The notes beneath the pieces were generated by a model. It was not told the origin of the DNA. It did not search any database and saw only the letters and a list, made by a program, of their open reading frames with translations. From NCBI RefSeq assembly GCF_938030755.1, contig NZ_CALHIF010000063.1, positions 1 through 60,400 on the forward strand: a stretch of 60,400 nt of DNA. Reading direction: 5' to 3'. Source of the DNA: an uncultured Granulicatella sp. (lineage in GTDB: Bacteria; Bacillota; Bacilli; Lactobacillales; Aerococcaceae). The position numbers and the translations under genes are program-made. Below are positions 1-6,391 of this stretch, one piece after another (within the stretch, counting starts at the first letter, position 1; the number at the start of each line of letters is the position of its first letter).

Positions 1-495
1 TGTCCCTAATTTTAATTTTGGATCTAACTTATAAATAAATGGCATGATAACCGCTGCTATTGATGCAATGATGAGTTCAATTGGCGTCGCTCCAAATAGG
101 GCAGCGTAGAACCCGCACATCAGAATCAGGCCAACATCTTTTAGCCACTGTGGATATTCTGATTCTTTTAAGTCCTGTAATTGTTGATAAGCAGTATCTA
201 AGTCAATTTCTTTGGTCACTAATTTTCGTGAAATTGTATTTACCTTATAGATTCGGTTCAAATTAGTATCGCGGTTTGGAACACGTCTGATTTCTGTAAT
301 AGAATCAATGCAATTATCATCTAGTGTGGCAAAGATTCCTGTAGCCATTGCAAAGGCTTCGCAAGTTTCAAAATTGGAAGTGGAGAGGATGTAGTTCATG
401 GTTTCTTCCACTCGATAGGATTCAGCGTTACATTCTAGCATGATTTGACCTGCAAGAATGGCGGTGTCCATTAGTTTTTTTGCATAAGTACGCAA
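1..495 (-). CDS. Threonine/serine exporter family protein (ThrE/DUF1212), 3' truncated by window edge
   Basis: The minus strand is open for 165 codons from a TTG at 495 to the window edge, so the C-terminus is missing. A strong Shine-Dalgarno (GGAGG, 503-507) sits 7 nt before the TTG. The product begins MRTYAKKLMDTAILAGQIML and continues ECNAESYRVEETMNYIL, which matches the conserved N-terminal region of the ThrE/YjjP family (Gly, small residue, Glu, then RVEET). A hydrophobic stretch starting near residue 133 (LILMCGFYAALFGATP) looks like the first membrane segments. Family members export threonine and serine, often as a split pair of a long N-terminal-domain protein and a short membrane protein. 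The substrate is inferred from the family only. The gene is divergent from pta. Confidence 0.8.
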   Translation of the reverse strand, partial: MRTYAKKLMDTAILAGQIMLECNAESYRVEETMNYILSTSNFETCEAFAMATGIFATLDDNCIDSITEIRRVPNRDTNLNRIYKVNTISRKLVTKEIDLDTAYQQLQDLKESEYPQWLKDVGLILMCGFYAALFGATPIELIIASIAAVIMPFIYKLDPKLKLGT

Positions 496-595
496 GTGCC
501 TTCCTCCTTCGTTAAATTCTCTCTAAGTATAGCATAATAGAGCGGTTTTGCTAAGCGTTAATTTCGTAACCAAATAACTGTATTATTTGTGTTTT

Positions 596-645
596 TTGAA
601 CATACTAGTACAGATGTTCTTTTTATGATTATGTAAACATTGTAC
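596..645. promoter_or_regulatory. Divergent intergenic region with inverted repeat upstream of pta
   Basis: GAACAT (598-603) and ATGTTC (614-619) form a 6-bp inverted repeat with a 10-nt spacer that itself contains the palindrome TACTAGTA (604-611). A TATGAT at 624-629 could be a -10 box, but no well-spaced -35 is evident. TGTAAAC at 632-638 resembles one half of a CcpA cre site, but the second half does not fit. pta is a CcpA-activated gene in Bacillus, so a catabolite site is plausible but unproven. Confidence 0.3.
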
Positions 646-703
646 TGTTTTTTTAGATATATTTAGTGTATTATTAAATTAACAAAAATTTGGAGGGATA
701 TCC

Positions 704-1693
704 GTGGAATTATTTGAAGAATTATCACTTAAAGTGAAAGGGAAAGATGTTAAAATCGTTTTTCCAGAAGGAGATGAACCAAGAATTATCGGTGCAGCAG
801 TTCGTTTATTAGCTGATGGACTTTGCAAACCAATCTTACTTGGAAATGTAGATGCTATTAACGAAGTAGCAGAAGCTCGTGGATTTAACATTTCTCATTT
901 AGAAATTGTCGATCCAGAAACGTATGCGGACGATAAATATTCAGAAATGGTTGCCAGCTTTGTAGCACGTCGTAACGGTAAAGTTACTGAAGAAGATGCG
1001 CAAAAATTATTACGTGATGTAACTTATTTCGGTACAATGATGGTTTACATGGGCTTAGCAGACGGTTTAGTATCTGGTGCGGTTCACTCAACAGGGGACA
1101 CTGTACGTCCAGCATTACAAATCATCAAAACAAAACCAGGTGTCTCTCGTACAAGTGGTGCGTTCATCATGATCAACAGCGACAAATCTAAGAAATACTT
1201 ATTCTCAGACTGCGCAATCAACATCAATCCTAACGCACAAGAATTAGCTGAAATCGCAGTGGAATCTGCTAAAACAGCTGAATTATTCGGAATCGAACCA
1301 AATGTTGCGATGTTAAGTTTCTCAACAAAAGGTTCTGCTAAATCTGAAGAAGCATTAAAAGTCGCTGAAGCAACTAAAATCGCTCAAGAATTAGCTCCAA
1401 ACTACAATATCGACGGAGAATTACAGTTCGACGCTGCTTTCGTACCAAGCGTGGGTAAACAAAAAGCTCCAGACTCACCAGTAGCTGGACAAGCAACAGT
1501 ATTCGTATTCCCAGAAATTCAATCAGGTAATATCGGTTATAAAATCGCTCAACGTTTTGGTAACTTCGAAGCTATTGGACCAATTTTACAAGGATTAAAC
1601 AAACCAATCTCTGACTTATCACGTGGATGTAACGAAGAAGACGTCTACAAACTAGCTATTATCACAGCTAACCAAGCATTGATGGAAAATTAA
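704..1693 (+). CDS. pta: Phosphate acetyltransferase
   Basis: This enzyme interconverts acetyl-CoA plus phosphate and acetyl phosphate plus CoA, the first step of acetate overflow that yields ATP with acetate kinase. At 329 residues it is the short single-domain form usual in Firmicutes, lacking the N-terminal extension of the enterobacterial enzyme. Family motifs are clear: FPEGDEPRI near the N-terminus, SGAVHSTGDTVRPAL in the middle, SDCAININP, and GELQFDAAFVP. The start is GTG at 704, chosen because GGAGGG (692-697) lies 7 nt upstream. No ackA is adjacent. The gene is followed by a structured non-coding tract and a terminator at 1966-1995. Confidence 0.97.
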   Translation: MELFEELSLKVKGKDVKIVFPEGDEPRIIGAAVRLLADGLCKPILLGNVDAINEVAEARGFNISHLEIVDPETYADDKYSEMVASFVARRNGKVTEEDAQKLLRDVTYFGTMMVYMGLADGLVSGAVHSTGDTVRPALQIIKTKPGVSRTSGAFIMINSDKSKKYLFSDCAININPNAQELAEIAVESAKTAELFGIEPNVAMLSFSTKGSAKSEEALKVAEATKIAQELAPNYNIDGELQFDAAFVPSVGKQKAPDSPVAGQATVFVFPEIQSGNIGYKIAQRFGNFEAIGPILQGLNKPISDLSRGCNEEDVYKLAIITANQALMEN

Positions 1694-1962
1694 GGTGCGA
1701 CAAAGTGCGTTCAAAAGCGATGACGGTTCGAACTTTGCCGTAAGCGACTAGTATAGTCGTGCAGACAAAGTGAGAAAGGCTTGAGCTTTTGCACTTTGGA
1801 GCCCGATTTCAACTACACAGGATGTGAGACATCGCGGTCAGAAATCGACCACTGGAAAATCCTTCACAGTGCGAAGGATTTGAAACAAAAGAGAAGGAAC
1901 GTGAACGTTCTGCGTACGTTTCGGGAAGTGGACGCATTTTCTGCGATGGCGAACTCGACTAC
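1694..1962. repeat. Multi-hairpin intergenic element, function unknown
   Basis: This GC-richer tract between pta and its terminator is packed with consecutive short inverted repeats. They are CGACTA/TAGTCG (1745-1759), AAAGTG/CACTTT (1767-1797), CGATTTC/GAAATCG (1804-1847) enclosing GATGT/ACATC (1821-1833), AAATCCTTC/GAAGGATTT (1857-1881), GAACG/CGTTC (1897-1910) and CGCA/TGCG (1933-1945). The only ORF across it has no ribosome-binding site and no recognisable protein features. The appearance fits a dispersed intergenic repeat or a structured 3' UTR/RNA. I cannot tell which without other copies. Confidence 0.45.
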
Positions 1963-1965
1963 ACA

Positions 1966-1995
1966 AAAACGACTCGTAATGCGAGTCGTTTTTTT
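1966..1995 (+). terminator. Intrinsic terminator after pta transcript
   Basis: AACGACTCG and CGAGTCGTT form a 9-bp perfect stem with a 5-nt loop, followed directly by a run of T. It ends the transcript that includes pta and the multi-hairpin tract. Confidence 0.85.
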
Positions 1996-2014
1996 ATGTA
2001 TGCCGTAAATTTTA

Positions 2015-2049
2015 CGCCAAAATCATTCACACTGTGAATGATTTTGGCG
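2015..2049. repeat. Perfect 17-bp inverted repeat
   Basis: The arms 2015-2031 (CGCCAAAATCATTCACA) and 2033-2049 are exact reverse complements around one central base. There is no T run after it, so it is not a typical terminator. It could be an operator, a repeat relic or an mRNA stability hairpin. Confidence 0.55.
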
Positions 2050-2142
2050 CGGTGTGAGAGAATAGTCATTTTGAAGTAGAATCGACTTTATCTTCGTGAT
2101 AAATTCATATTTAATCGTTCAATTTCACTCAAAAAATTTTTT

Positions 2143-2172
2143 ATCATTATAACGTATACATTATAATGATAT
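2143..2172. promoter_or_regulatory. 11-bp inverted repeat in AT-rich leader upstream of the FMN reductase
   Basis: TATCATTATAA (2143-2153) and TTATAATGATA (2162-2172) are exact inverted repeats separated by 8 nt. The right arm contains TATAAT (2163-2168). Each arm resembles half of a Fur/PerR-type box, but neither is a full 7-1-7 match. The remaining sequence to 2358 is AT-rich with no gene. Confidence 0.35.
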
Positions 2173-2358
2173 TTTTAATTTTTATTTTAAAACACGATGA
2201 TATCAACGTTTCTAAGAGTTCTTGATTATTAAAAATGAAAATAATTTTTTTGAGCAAATAAATTGCTTTAACGTTTAAGTGATGATAATCTAAATTTAAT
2301 TCCAAGAGAGAGGACGTCGATTTCTTGGTCAAATTATTTACGAAAAGAGGAATTTAAT

Positions 2359-2898
2359 ATGAAAAACATTTTATTTGTAGTAGGTAGCTTACGTAAAGGA
2401 AGTTTTAACCACCAAATGGCTGAAAAAGCAGAACAACTTTTAGAAGGAAAAGCAACAGTATCATACTTAGACTACTCAAATCTTCCATTAATGAACCAAG
2501 ATTTGGAAACTCCAGTGTTACCTGAAGTACAAGCAGCACGCGACGCTATCGGTAAAGCGGATGCTATTTGGATTTTCTCACCAGCTTATAACTTTGCTAT
2601 TCCAGGAACAGTGAAAAACTTAATTGACTGGATGAGCCGTGCTCTAGATTTATCAAACCCAAGTGGACCTTCTATTTTACAAGATAAAGTAGTAACAGTA
2701 TCTGCGTTAGCAGCAGCTGGTCATGATCAATTATTCGCTTCATATCAATCATTATTACCATTTGTACGCATGCAAGTAGTAGGTGATTTCACAGCTGCAA
2801 CAATTAATCCTGAAGCTTGGGGAACGGGTGTTGTTACTTTAAGCGATGAAGTAGTAGCAGGACTTGAAAAACAAGCTGAAGCATTATTAAATGCCTAA
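2359..2898 (+). CDS. NAD(P)H-dependent FMN reductase family protein
   Basis: A 179-residue flavodoxin-fold protein of the NADPH-dependent FMN reductase/azoreductase-like family. The N-terminal loop VVGSLRKGSFNHQMAEKA (about residues 7-24) fits the FMN phosphate-binding turn. SPAYNFAIPGTVKNLIDW (about residues 75-92) matches the family's conserved PxYN...PG.LKN.iDW segment that contacts the flavin ring. Such enzymes reduce flavins, quinones or azo compounds with NAD(P)H in the cytoplasm, but the natural substrate cannot be read from sequence. It is transcribed alone, with a GAGGAA ribosome-binding site upstream and a strong terminator downstream. Confidence 0.88.
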   Translation: MKNILFVVGSLRKGSFNHQMAEKAEQLLEGKATVSYLDYSNLPLMNQDLETPVLPEVQAARDAIGKADAIWIFSPAYNFAIPGTVKNLIDWMSRALDLSNPSGPSILQDKVVTVSALAAAGHDQLFASYQSLLPFVRMQVVGDFTAATINPEAWGTGVVTLSDEVVAGLEKQAEALLNA

Positions 2899-2921
2899 TT
2901 AAAACTAGAAACTTAACTTTA

Positions 2922-2957
2922 AAAAGCAGTCTCTTTCGAAAAGGGGCTGCTTTTTTT
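2922..2957 (+). terminator. Intrinsic terminator
   Basis: AAAGCAG...CTGCTTT forms a stem of about 14 pairs including G-T pairs, with a short CGA loop, followed by a run of T at 2949-2957. Confidence 0.88.
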
Positions 2958-2978
2958 GAACAACATACGAACAGACAT

Positions 2979-3008
2979 TTGCCCTAGACCTTCTAGTTAT
3001 GCTAAAAT
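2979..3008 (+). promoter_or_regulatory. Sigma-A promoter of ruvAB-queA
   Basis: TTGCCC (2979-2984) and TAAAAT (3003-3008) are 18 nt apart. A TGC immediately before the -10 makes it an extended -10 promoter. ruvA starts 35 nt downstream. Confidence 0.55.
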
Positions 3009-3042
3009 TGTACTGATATAGACATAAAAAGGAGCATTATTC

Positions 3043-3630
3043 ATGTTTGAATATTTAAATGGAGAGTTGGTCCATATCTTACCAACAGCGATTGTTGTCG
3101 ATGTGCATGGCGTAGGCTACCGAGTTGTTTTTGCAAACCCATACCGCCTACAAGATTCTCTAAAAAAACAAATTAAAGTACTTGTGCAACAAGTTGTTCG
3201 TGAGGATTCCATTACTTTATATGGATTTATTTCAAATGAAGAGCGCGAATTATTTCAACGTTTAATTAGCGTTTCTGGTATTGGTCCAAAGAGTGCGATG
3301 AGTATTTTAGCAAATGACGATACAGAAGGTTTCGTGAATGCTGTAGAAAGTGGCAATGTCACTTATTTAACAAAATTCCCTGGCGTTGGAAAGAAAACAG
3401 CACAACAAATTATTTTGGACTTGAAAGGGAAGTTTGAAGCACTTCCTGAAGAGGCGACGAAAGCAGTCGTTTCAACAAACCAAGCAACTCTTGAAGAAGC
3501 AAGAGAAGCCTTACTGGGCCTTGGATATTCTGCAAAAGAAATTACAAAGATTTGGAAGTTGCTGGAAGCTGCTGCTCCAAGTACGACGCAAGAGGCATTA
3601 AAAGTGGCCTTTAAACTATTGATGAAATAA
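3043..3630 (+). CDS. ruvA: Holliday junction branch migration protein RuvA
   Basis: RuvA binds four-way DNA junctions as a tetramer and loads the RuvB motor. The 195-residue length is normal. The N-terminal OB domain begins MFEYLNGELVHILPTAIVVD and spans about residues 1-62. Two helix-hairpin-helix motifs follow: SVSGIGPKSAMSIL (from about 82) and KFPGVGKKTAQQII (from about 112). The C-terminal RuvB-contacting domain (LGYSAKEITKIWKLL) lies after a flexible linker. No ruvC is present, as is usual in Firmicutes, where RecU resolves junctions. ruvB follows after 12 nt, so the pair is an operon. Confidence 0.98.
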   Translation: MFEYLNGELVHILPTAIVVDVHGVGYRVVFANPYRLQDSLKKQIKVLVQQVVREDSITLYGFISNEERELFQRLISVSGIGPKSAMSILANDDTEGFVNAVESGNVTYLTKFPGVGKKTAQQIILDLKGKFEALPEEATKAVVSTNQATLEEAREALLGLGYSAKEITKIWKLLEAAAPSTTQEALKVAFKLLMK

Positions 3631-3642
3631 TGGAGGATTAAC

Positions 3643-4650
3643 GTGGAGGAAGAACGTTTTATTGACCAAAATCCACTTGACGAAAGTGAAGTACAGACGG
3701 AATTATCATTACGTCCACAGACGTTGCAACAATATATCGGTCAACAAAAAGTAAAAGAAGAACTTGCCATCTATATTCAAGCGGCGCGTAGTCGTTCTGA
3801 AGCCTTGGATCACGTGTTACTATACGGACCTCCAGGACTTGGGAAGACGACCTTAGCGATGGTGATTGCCAACGAATTAGAAGTCGGTATTAAGACAACG
3901 AGTGGCCCTGCGATTGAACGCCCAGGTGATTTAGTAGCCCTTTTAAATGACTTAGAAGCCGGAGATGTCTTATTTATCGACGAGATTCATCGCTTGCCAC
4001 GTGTCGTGGAAGAGATGTTGTATTCTGCGATGGAAGATTTCTTTGTGGATATCGTGGTCGGGCAAGGGCCAACCGCGCATCCGGTACATTTTCCATTGCC
4101 ACCATTTACGTTGATTGGGGCGACGACTCGTGCAGGGGCTCTTTCTGCACCGCTTCGTGACCGTTTCGGGATTGTGGAACATATGGAATACTACGATGAG
4201 GCTTCACTTTCTGAGATTGTCAAACGCAGTGCGAATGTTTTTGATAGTGAAATTAAAGATGAAGCAGCTCTTGAGATTGCGCTTCGTTCTCGAGGAACAC
4301 CGCGTATTGCCAACCGTCTCTTGAAACGTGTACGAGATTTTTCTCAAGTGTACGAAGAAGGTATGATTTCTAAAGAGATTACTCAGCAAGCTCTAAAAGT
4401 TTTGCGTGTAGACGCTAAAGGGCTAGATCATATTGACCGTAAATTGTTAACGGCGATGATTGATTTATACGATGGTGGCCCAGTTGGACTGGGTGCCATT
4501 GCGGCAAATATTTCAGAAGATGCGGAGACCATCGAAGATATGTATGAACCGTATTTATTGCAAATTGGATTTTTAAAACGGACATCACGCGGTCGTGTGG
4601 TGACGCCTGAAGGATATGCTCACTTAGGGCGTTTATATCCTTTATCGTAG
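3643..4650 (+). CDS. ruvB: Holliday junction branch migration ATPase RuvB
   Basis: RuvB is the AAA+ hexameric motor that drives branch migration of Holliday junctions together with RuvA. The protein has 335 residues. Walker A GPPGLGKT is at about residues 62-69 and Walker B with DEIH at about 113-116. The sensor region IGATTRAGALSAPLRDRFG carries the arginine finger. The C-terminal winged helix includes GFLKRTSRGRVVTPEGYAHL. The start is GTG at 3643, supported by TGGAGG shortly upstream. It lies 12 nt after ruvA and 14 nt before queA. Confidence 0.98.
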   Translation: MEEERFIDQNPLDESEVQTELSLRPQTLQQYIGQQKVKEELAIYIQAARSRSEALDHVLLYGPPGLGKTTLAMVIANELEVGIKTTSGPAIERPGDLVALLNDLEAGDVLFIDEIHRLPRVVEEMLYSAMEDFFVDIVVGQGPTAHPVHFPLPPFTLIGATTRAGALSAPLRDRFGIVEHMEYYDEASLSEIVKRSANVFDSEIKDEAALEIALRSRGTPRIANRLLKRVRDFSQVYEEGMISKEITQQALKVLRVDAKGLDHIDRKLLTAMIDLYDGGPVGLGAIAANISEDAETIEDMYEPYLLQIGFLKRTSRGRVVTPEGYAHLGRLYPLS

Positions 4651-4664
4651 GAAAGGAAATAGAA

Positions 4665-5702
4665 ATGAACTATACAACAAAAGATTTTGACTTCGAATTA
4701 CCCGAAGAATTAATCGCTCAAACGCCATTGAAAGACCGTACGTCTTCACGTTTATTGGTGGTGGATAAAACAACACACAGCATTGAAGATAAACATTTTT
4801 CTGATCTTTTAGAAGAGTTGGAAGAAGGAGATACACTTGTTGTGAATAATACGCGTGTATTGCCAGCGCGTCTTTATGGTACGAAAGAAGAAACGGGTGC
4901 TCATATTGAAGTTTTACTATTAACGAATACAGAGGGTGACAAGTGGGAAACGCTTGTGAAACCTGCCAAACGTATGAAAGTGGGTAGTGTTGTAACTTTT
5001 GGAGATGGCCGACTTAAAGCAACGGTTGTTGAAGAATTAGAACAAGGTGGACGTATTATCGAGTTTTCGTACGAAGGAGTATTTCTAGAAGTGTTGGAAT
5101 CTCTTGGTGAAATGCCATTACCACCTTATATCAAAGAACGTTTAGAAGATAAAGAACGTTATCAAACGGTTTATGCTAAAGAAAATGGATCTGCAGCAGC
5201 ACCAACAGCTGGATTGCACTTTACAGAAGAATTAATGCAACAAATTCGTGACAAGGGCGTGAATATTGTTCCAGTCACATTGCACGTTGGACTTGGAACC
5301 TTTAGACCTGTTTCGGTAGATTCGCTAGAAGACCATAAAATGCATTCTGAGTATTACAATGTATCAAAAGAAACTGCGGATATGATTGAAGCGACAAAAC
5401 AAGCTGGTAAACGCGTGATTGCTGTTGGGACGACTTCGATTCGAACACTAGAAACGGTTGCTAGAGACAATAATGGGCATGTGGTTCCTGCGAGTGGTTG
5501 GACGGATATTTTCATCTCACCTGGGTATGAGTTTCGTGTGGTGGATGCGTTTGTAACGAATTTCCATTTGCCAAAATCAACGCTTGTGATGCTTGTCAGT
5601 GCTTATCTTGGACGTGAATTCACACTAGAAGCGTATCAGCACGCTATCGAAGAACGTTATCGCTTCTTTAGTTTTGGCGATGCAATGTTTGTGCATAAAT
5701 AA
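4665..5702 (+). CDS. queA: S-adenosylmethionine:tRNA ribosyltransferase-isomerase QueA
   Basis: QueA transfers and isomerises the ribosyl group of SAM onto preQ1-modified tRNA to give epoxyqueuosine, the penultimate step of queuosine synthesis in GUN-decoding tRNAs. The 345-residue length is standard. Family landmarks are VVNNTRVLPARLYG near residue 60, EMPLPPYIKERLED, AAPTAGLHFTEELM and GTTSIRTLE, and the protein ends FGDAMFVHK. It follows ruvB with a GAAAGGAA ribosome-binding site. The ruvAB-queA order is common in Firmicutes. No other queuosine gene is in the window. Confidence 0.97.
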   Translation: MNYTTKDFDFELPEELIAQTPLKDRTSSRLLVVDKTTHSIEDKHFSDLLEELEEGDTLVVNNTRVLPARLYGTKEETGAHIEVLLLTNTEGDKWETLVKPAKRMKVGSVVTFGDGRLKATVVEELEQGGRIIEFSYEGVFLEVLESLGEMPLPPYIKERLEDKERYQTVYAKENGSAAAPTAGLHFTEELMQQIRDKGVNIVPVTLHVGLGTFRPVSVDSLEDHKMHSEYYNVSKETADMIEATKQAGKRVIAVGTTSIRTLETVARDNNGHVVPASGWTDIFISPGYEFRVVDAFVTNFHLPKSTLVMLVSAYLGREFTLEAYQHAIEERYRFFSFGDAMFVHK

Positions 5703-5711
5703 GAGAAATTG

Positions 5712-5917
5712 ACCGTAGGTCAAATGTTGAAGCATAGGGATGTCTTCATGGTAGTGGTAATAGTTGTACCAGCGGGAGCCAAGGTCTTCCGCCTACCGAG
5801 CCTCAAAGAACCTCTAGAAAATAAATTTTCAAGAGGCTCTAATTCGCATCGGTTACTGGTCACTATTACTCCTACCATAGAATCCCTATGCTTCTTCATT
5901 TGCCCACGGTCTTTTTG
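5712..5917. repeat. Long imperfect inverted repeat with internal hairpins (MITE-like or structured RNA)
   Basis: The outer arms 5712-5773 and about 5857-5912 are imperfect reverse complements over about 60 nt. They share GACCGT, CAAATG, GAAGCATAGGGAT and ATGGTAG...GTAATAGT. Inside are two hairpins: GCGGGAG/CTTCCGC (5773-5793) and GAGCCTC/GAGGCTC (5799-5840) capped by GAAAAT/ATTTTC. TTTTT follows at 5913-5917. An ORF spans it but lacks a credible protein. The fold suggests a miniature transposable element or a structured RNA, possibly acting as the queA terminator. No target duplication is evident. Confidence 0.55.
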
Positions 5918-6045
5918 TGTTTTATACGAAATATTGCCAAAAGAAGGGGAACATTCTTGCTGTGTTCTTACTAGTGTGATTTTACGAGAGATAGAATTGC
6001 AACGTACGAAAATCGGTCAAACTTCGAAGTGTTAAAACAAATAAA
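5918..6045. other. Non-coding spacer after the long inverted repeat
   Basis: No credible gene is seen on either strand. The only structure noticed is a short palindrome ACTTCGAAGT at 6021-6030. It leads into the bidirectional terminator at 6046. Confidence 0.4.
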
Positions 6046-6083
6046 AAAACAGAAGTTAAGTTTCAAAGCTTAACTTCTGTTTT
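6046..6083. terminator. Bidirectional intrinsic terminator between queA and the DUF2929 gene
   Basis: AAAACAGAAGTTAAG (6046-6060) and CTTAACTTCTGTTTT (6069-6083) are exact inverted repeats, A-rich on one side and T-rich on the other. The right arm overlaps the 3' end of the minus-strand gene. Confidence 0.85.
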
Positions 6084-6252
6084 CTTTTGATTTTATAAAT
6101 ACGTGTTGGATGATAAAGATAGCTGTAGTTACGAGCACTCCTACAATTATGGCGCTTTGTACGTTGTAAGGTGTTTGAGAGAGCGCACTTCCTAAATAAT
6201 AAGTAACTTGGCTAAGTATCAATCCCCATACGATGGTAACAATATATTTCAC
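6070..6252 (-). CDS. Small membrane protein, DUF2929/YjzD family
   Basis: A 60-residue protein with two hydrophobic helices: KYIVTIVWGLILSQVTYYLG at the N-terminus and SAIIVGVLVTTAIFIIQHVF later. A short basic tail KSKENRS follows. It resembles the YjzD/DUF2929 family of Bacilli, whose function is unknown. I place the start at GTG 6252 rather than the ATG at 6270. GAAGG lies 7-8 nt before the GTG, the family N-terminus is M-(K/R)-YIVTI, and the predicted transcription start falls at about 6269, which would exclude the upstream ATG. It is divergent from dnaE. Confidence 0.72.
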   Translation of the reverse strand: MKYIVTIVWGLILSQVTYYLGSALSQTPYNVQSAIIVGVLVTTAIFIIQHVFIKSKENRS

Positions 6253-6275
6253 GGACAACCCTTCTTTCATTTCTC

Positions 6276-6305
6276 ATTATAGTACAGAAGACTTTCTTTT
6301 GACAA
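6276..6305 (-). promoter_or_regulatory. Sigma-A promoter of the DUF2929 gene
   Basis: On the minus strand, TTGTCA (6305-6300) and TATAAT (6281-6276) are 18 nt apart. The -10 is perfect and the -35 matches at 5 of 6 positions. Confidence 0.75.
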
Positions 6306-6353
6306 TAGATGGGTGGAAAAACTTTCCAAAAAAGAGCGCTAATAGGGAAGATA

Positions 6354-6362
6354 TGCTATAAT
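6354..6362 (+). promoter_or_regulatory. Extended -10 promoter of dnaE
   Basis: TGC followed by a perfect TATAAT (6357-6362) lies 29 nt before the dnaE start. No good -35 is present at the usual distance. Confidence 0.55.
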
Positions 6363-6391
6363 AAGACGAAAAATACGAGAGGAGGATCCTT

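Noticed and set aside
1781..2008. 75-codon open frame across the multi-hairpin tract
   Set aside because: No ribosome-binding site, runs through a terminator stem, and its composition reflects inverted repeats rather than a protein.
2147..2332. 61-codon minus-strand frame upstream of the FMN reductase
   Set aside because: Low-complexity Ile/Lys/Leu-rich translation of AT-rich DNA, no ribosome-binding site, overlaps an inverted repeat.
5709..6035. 108-codon open frame within the long inverted repeat
   Set aside because: Starts at the base of the repeat arm without a ribosome-binding site; protein has no family features. The DNA structure explains the region better.
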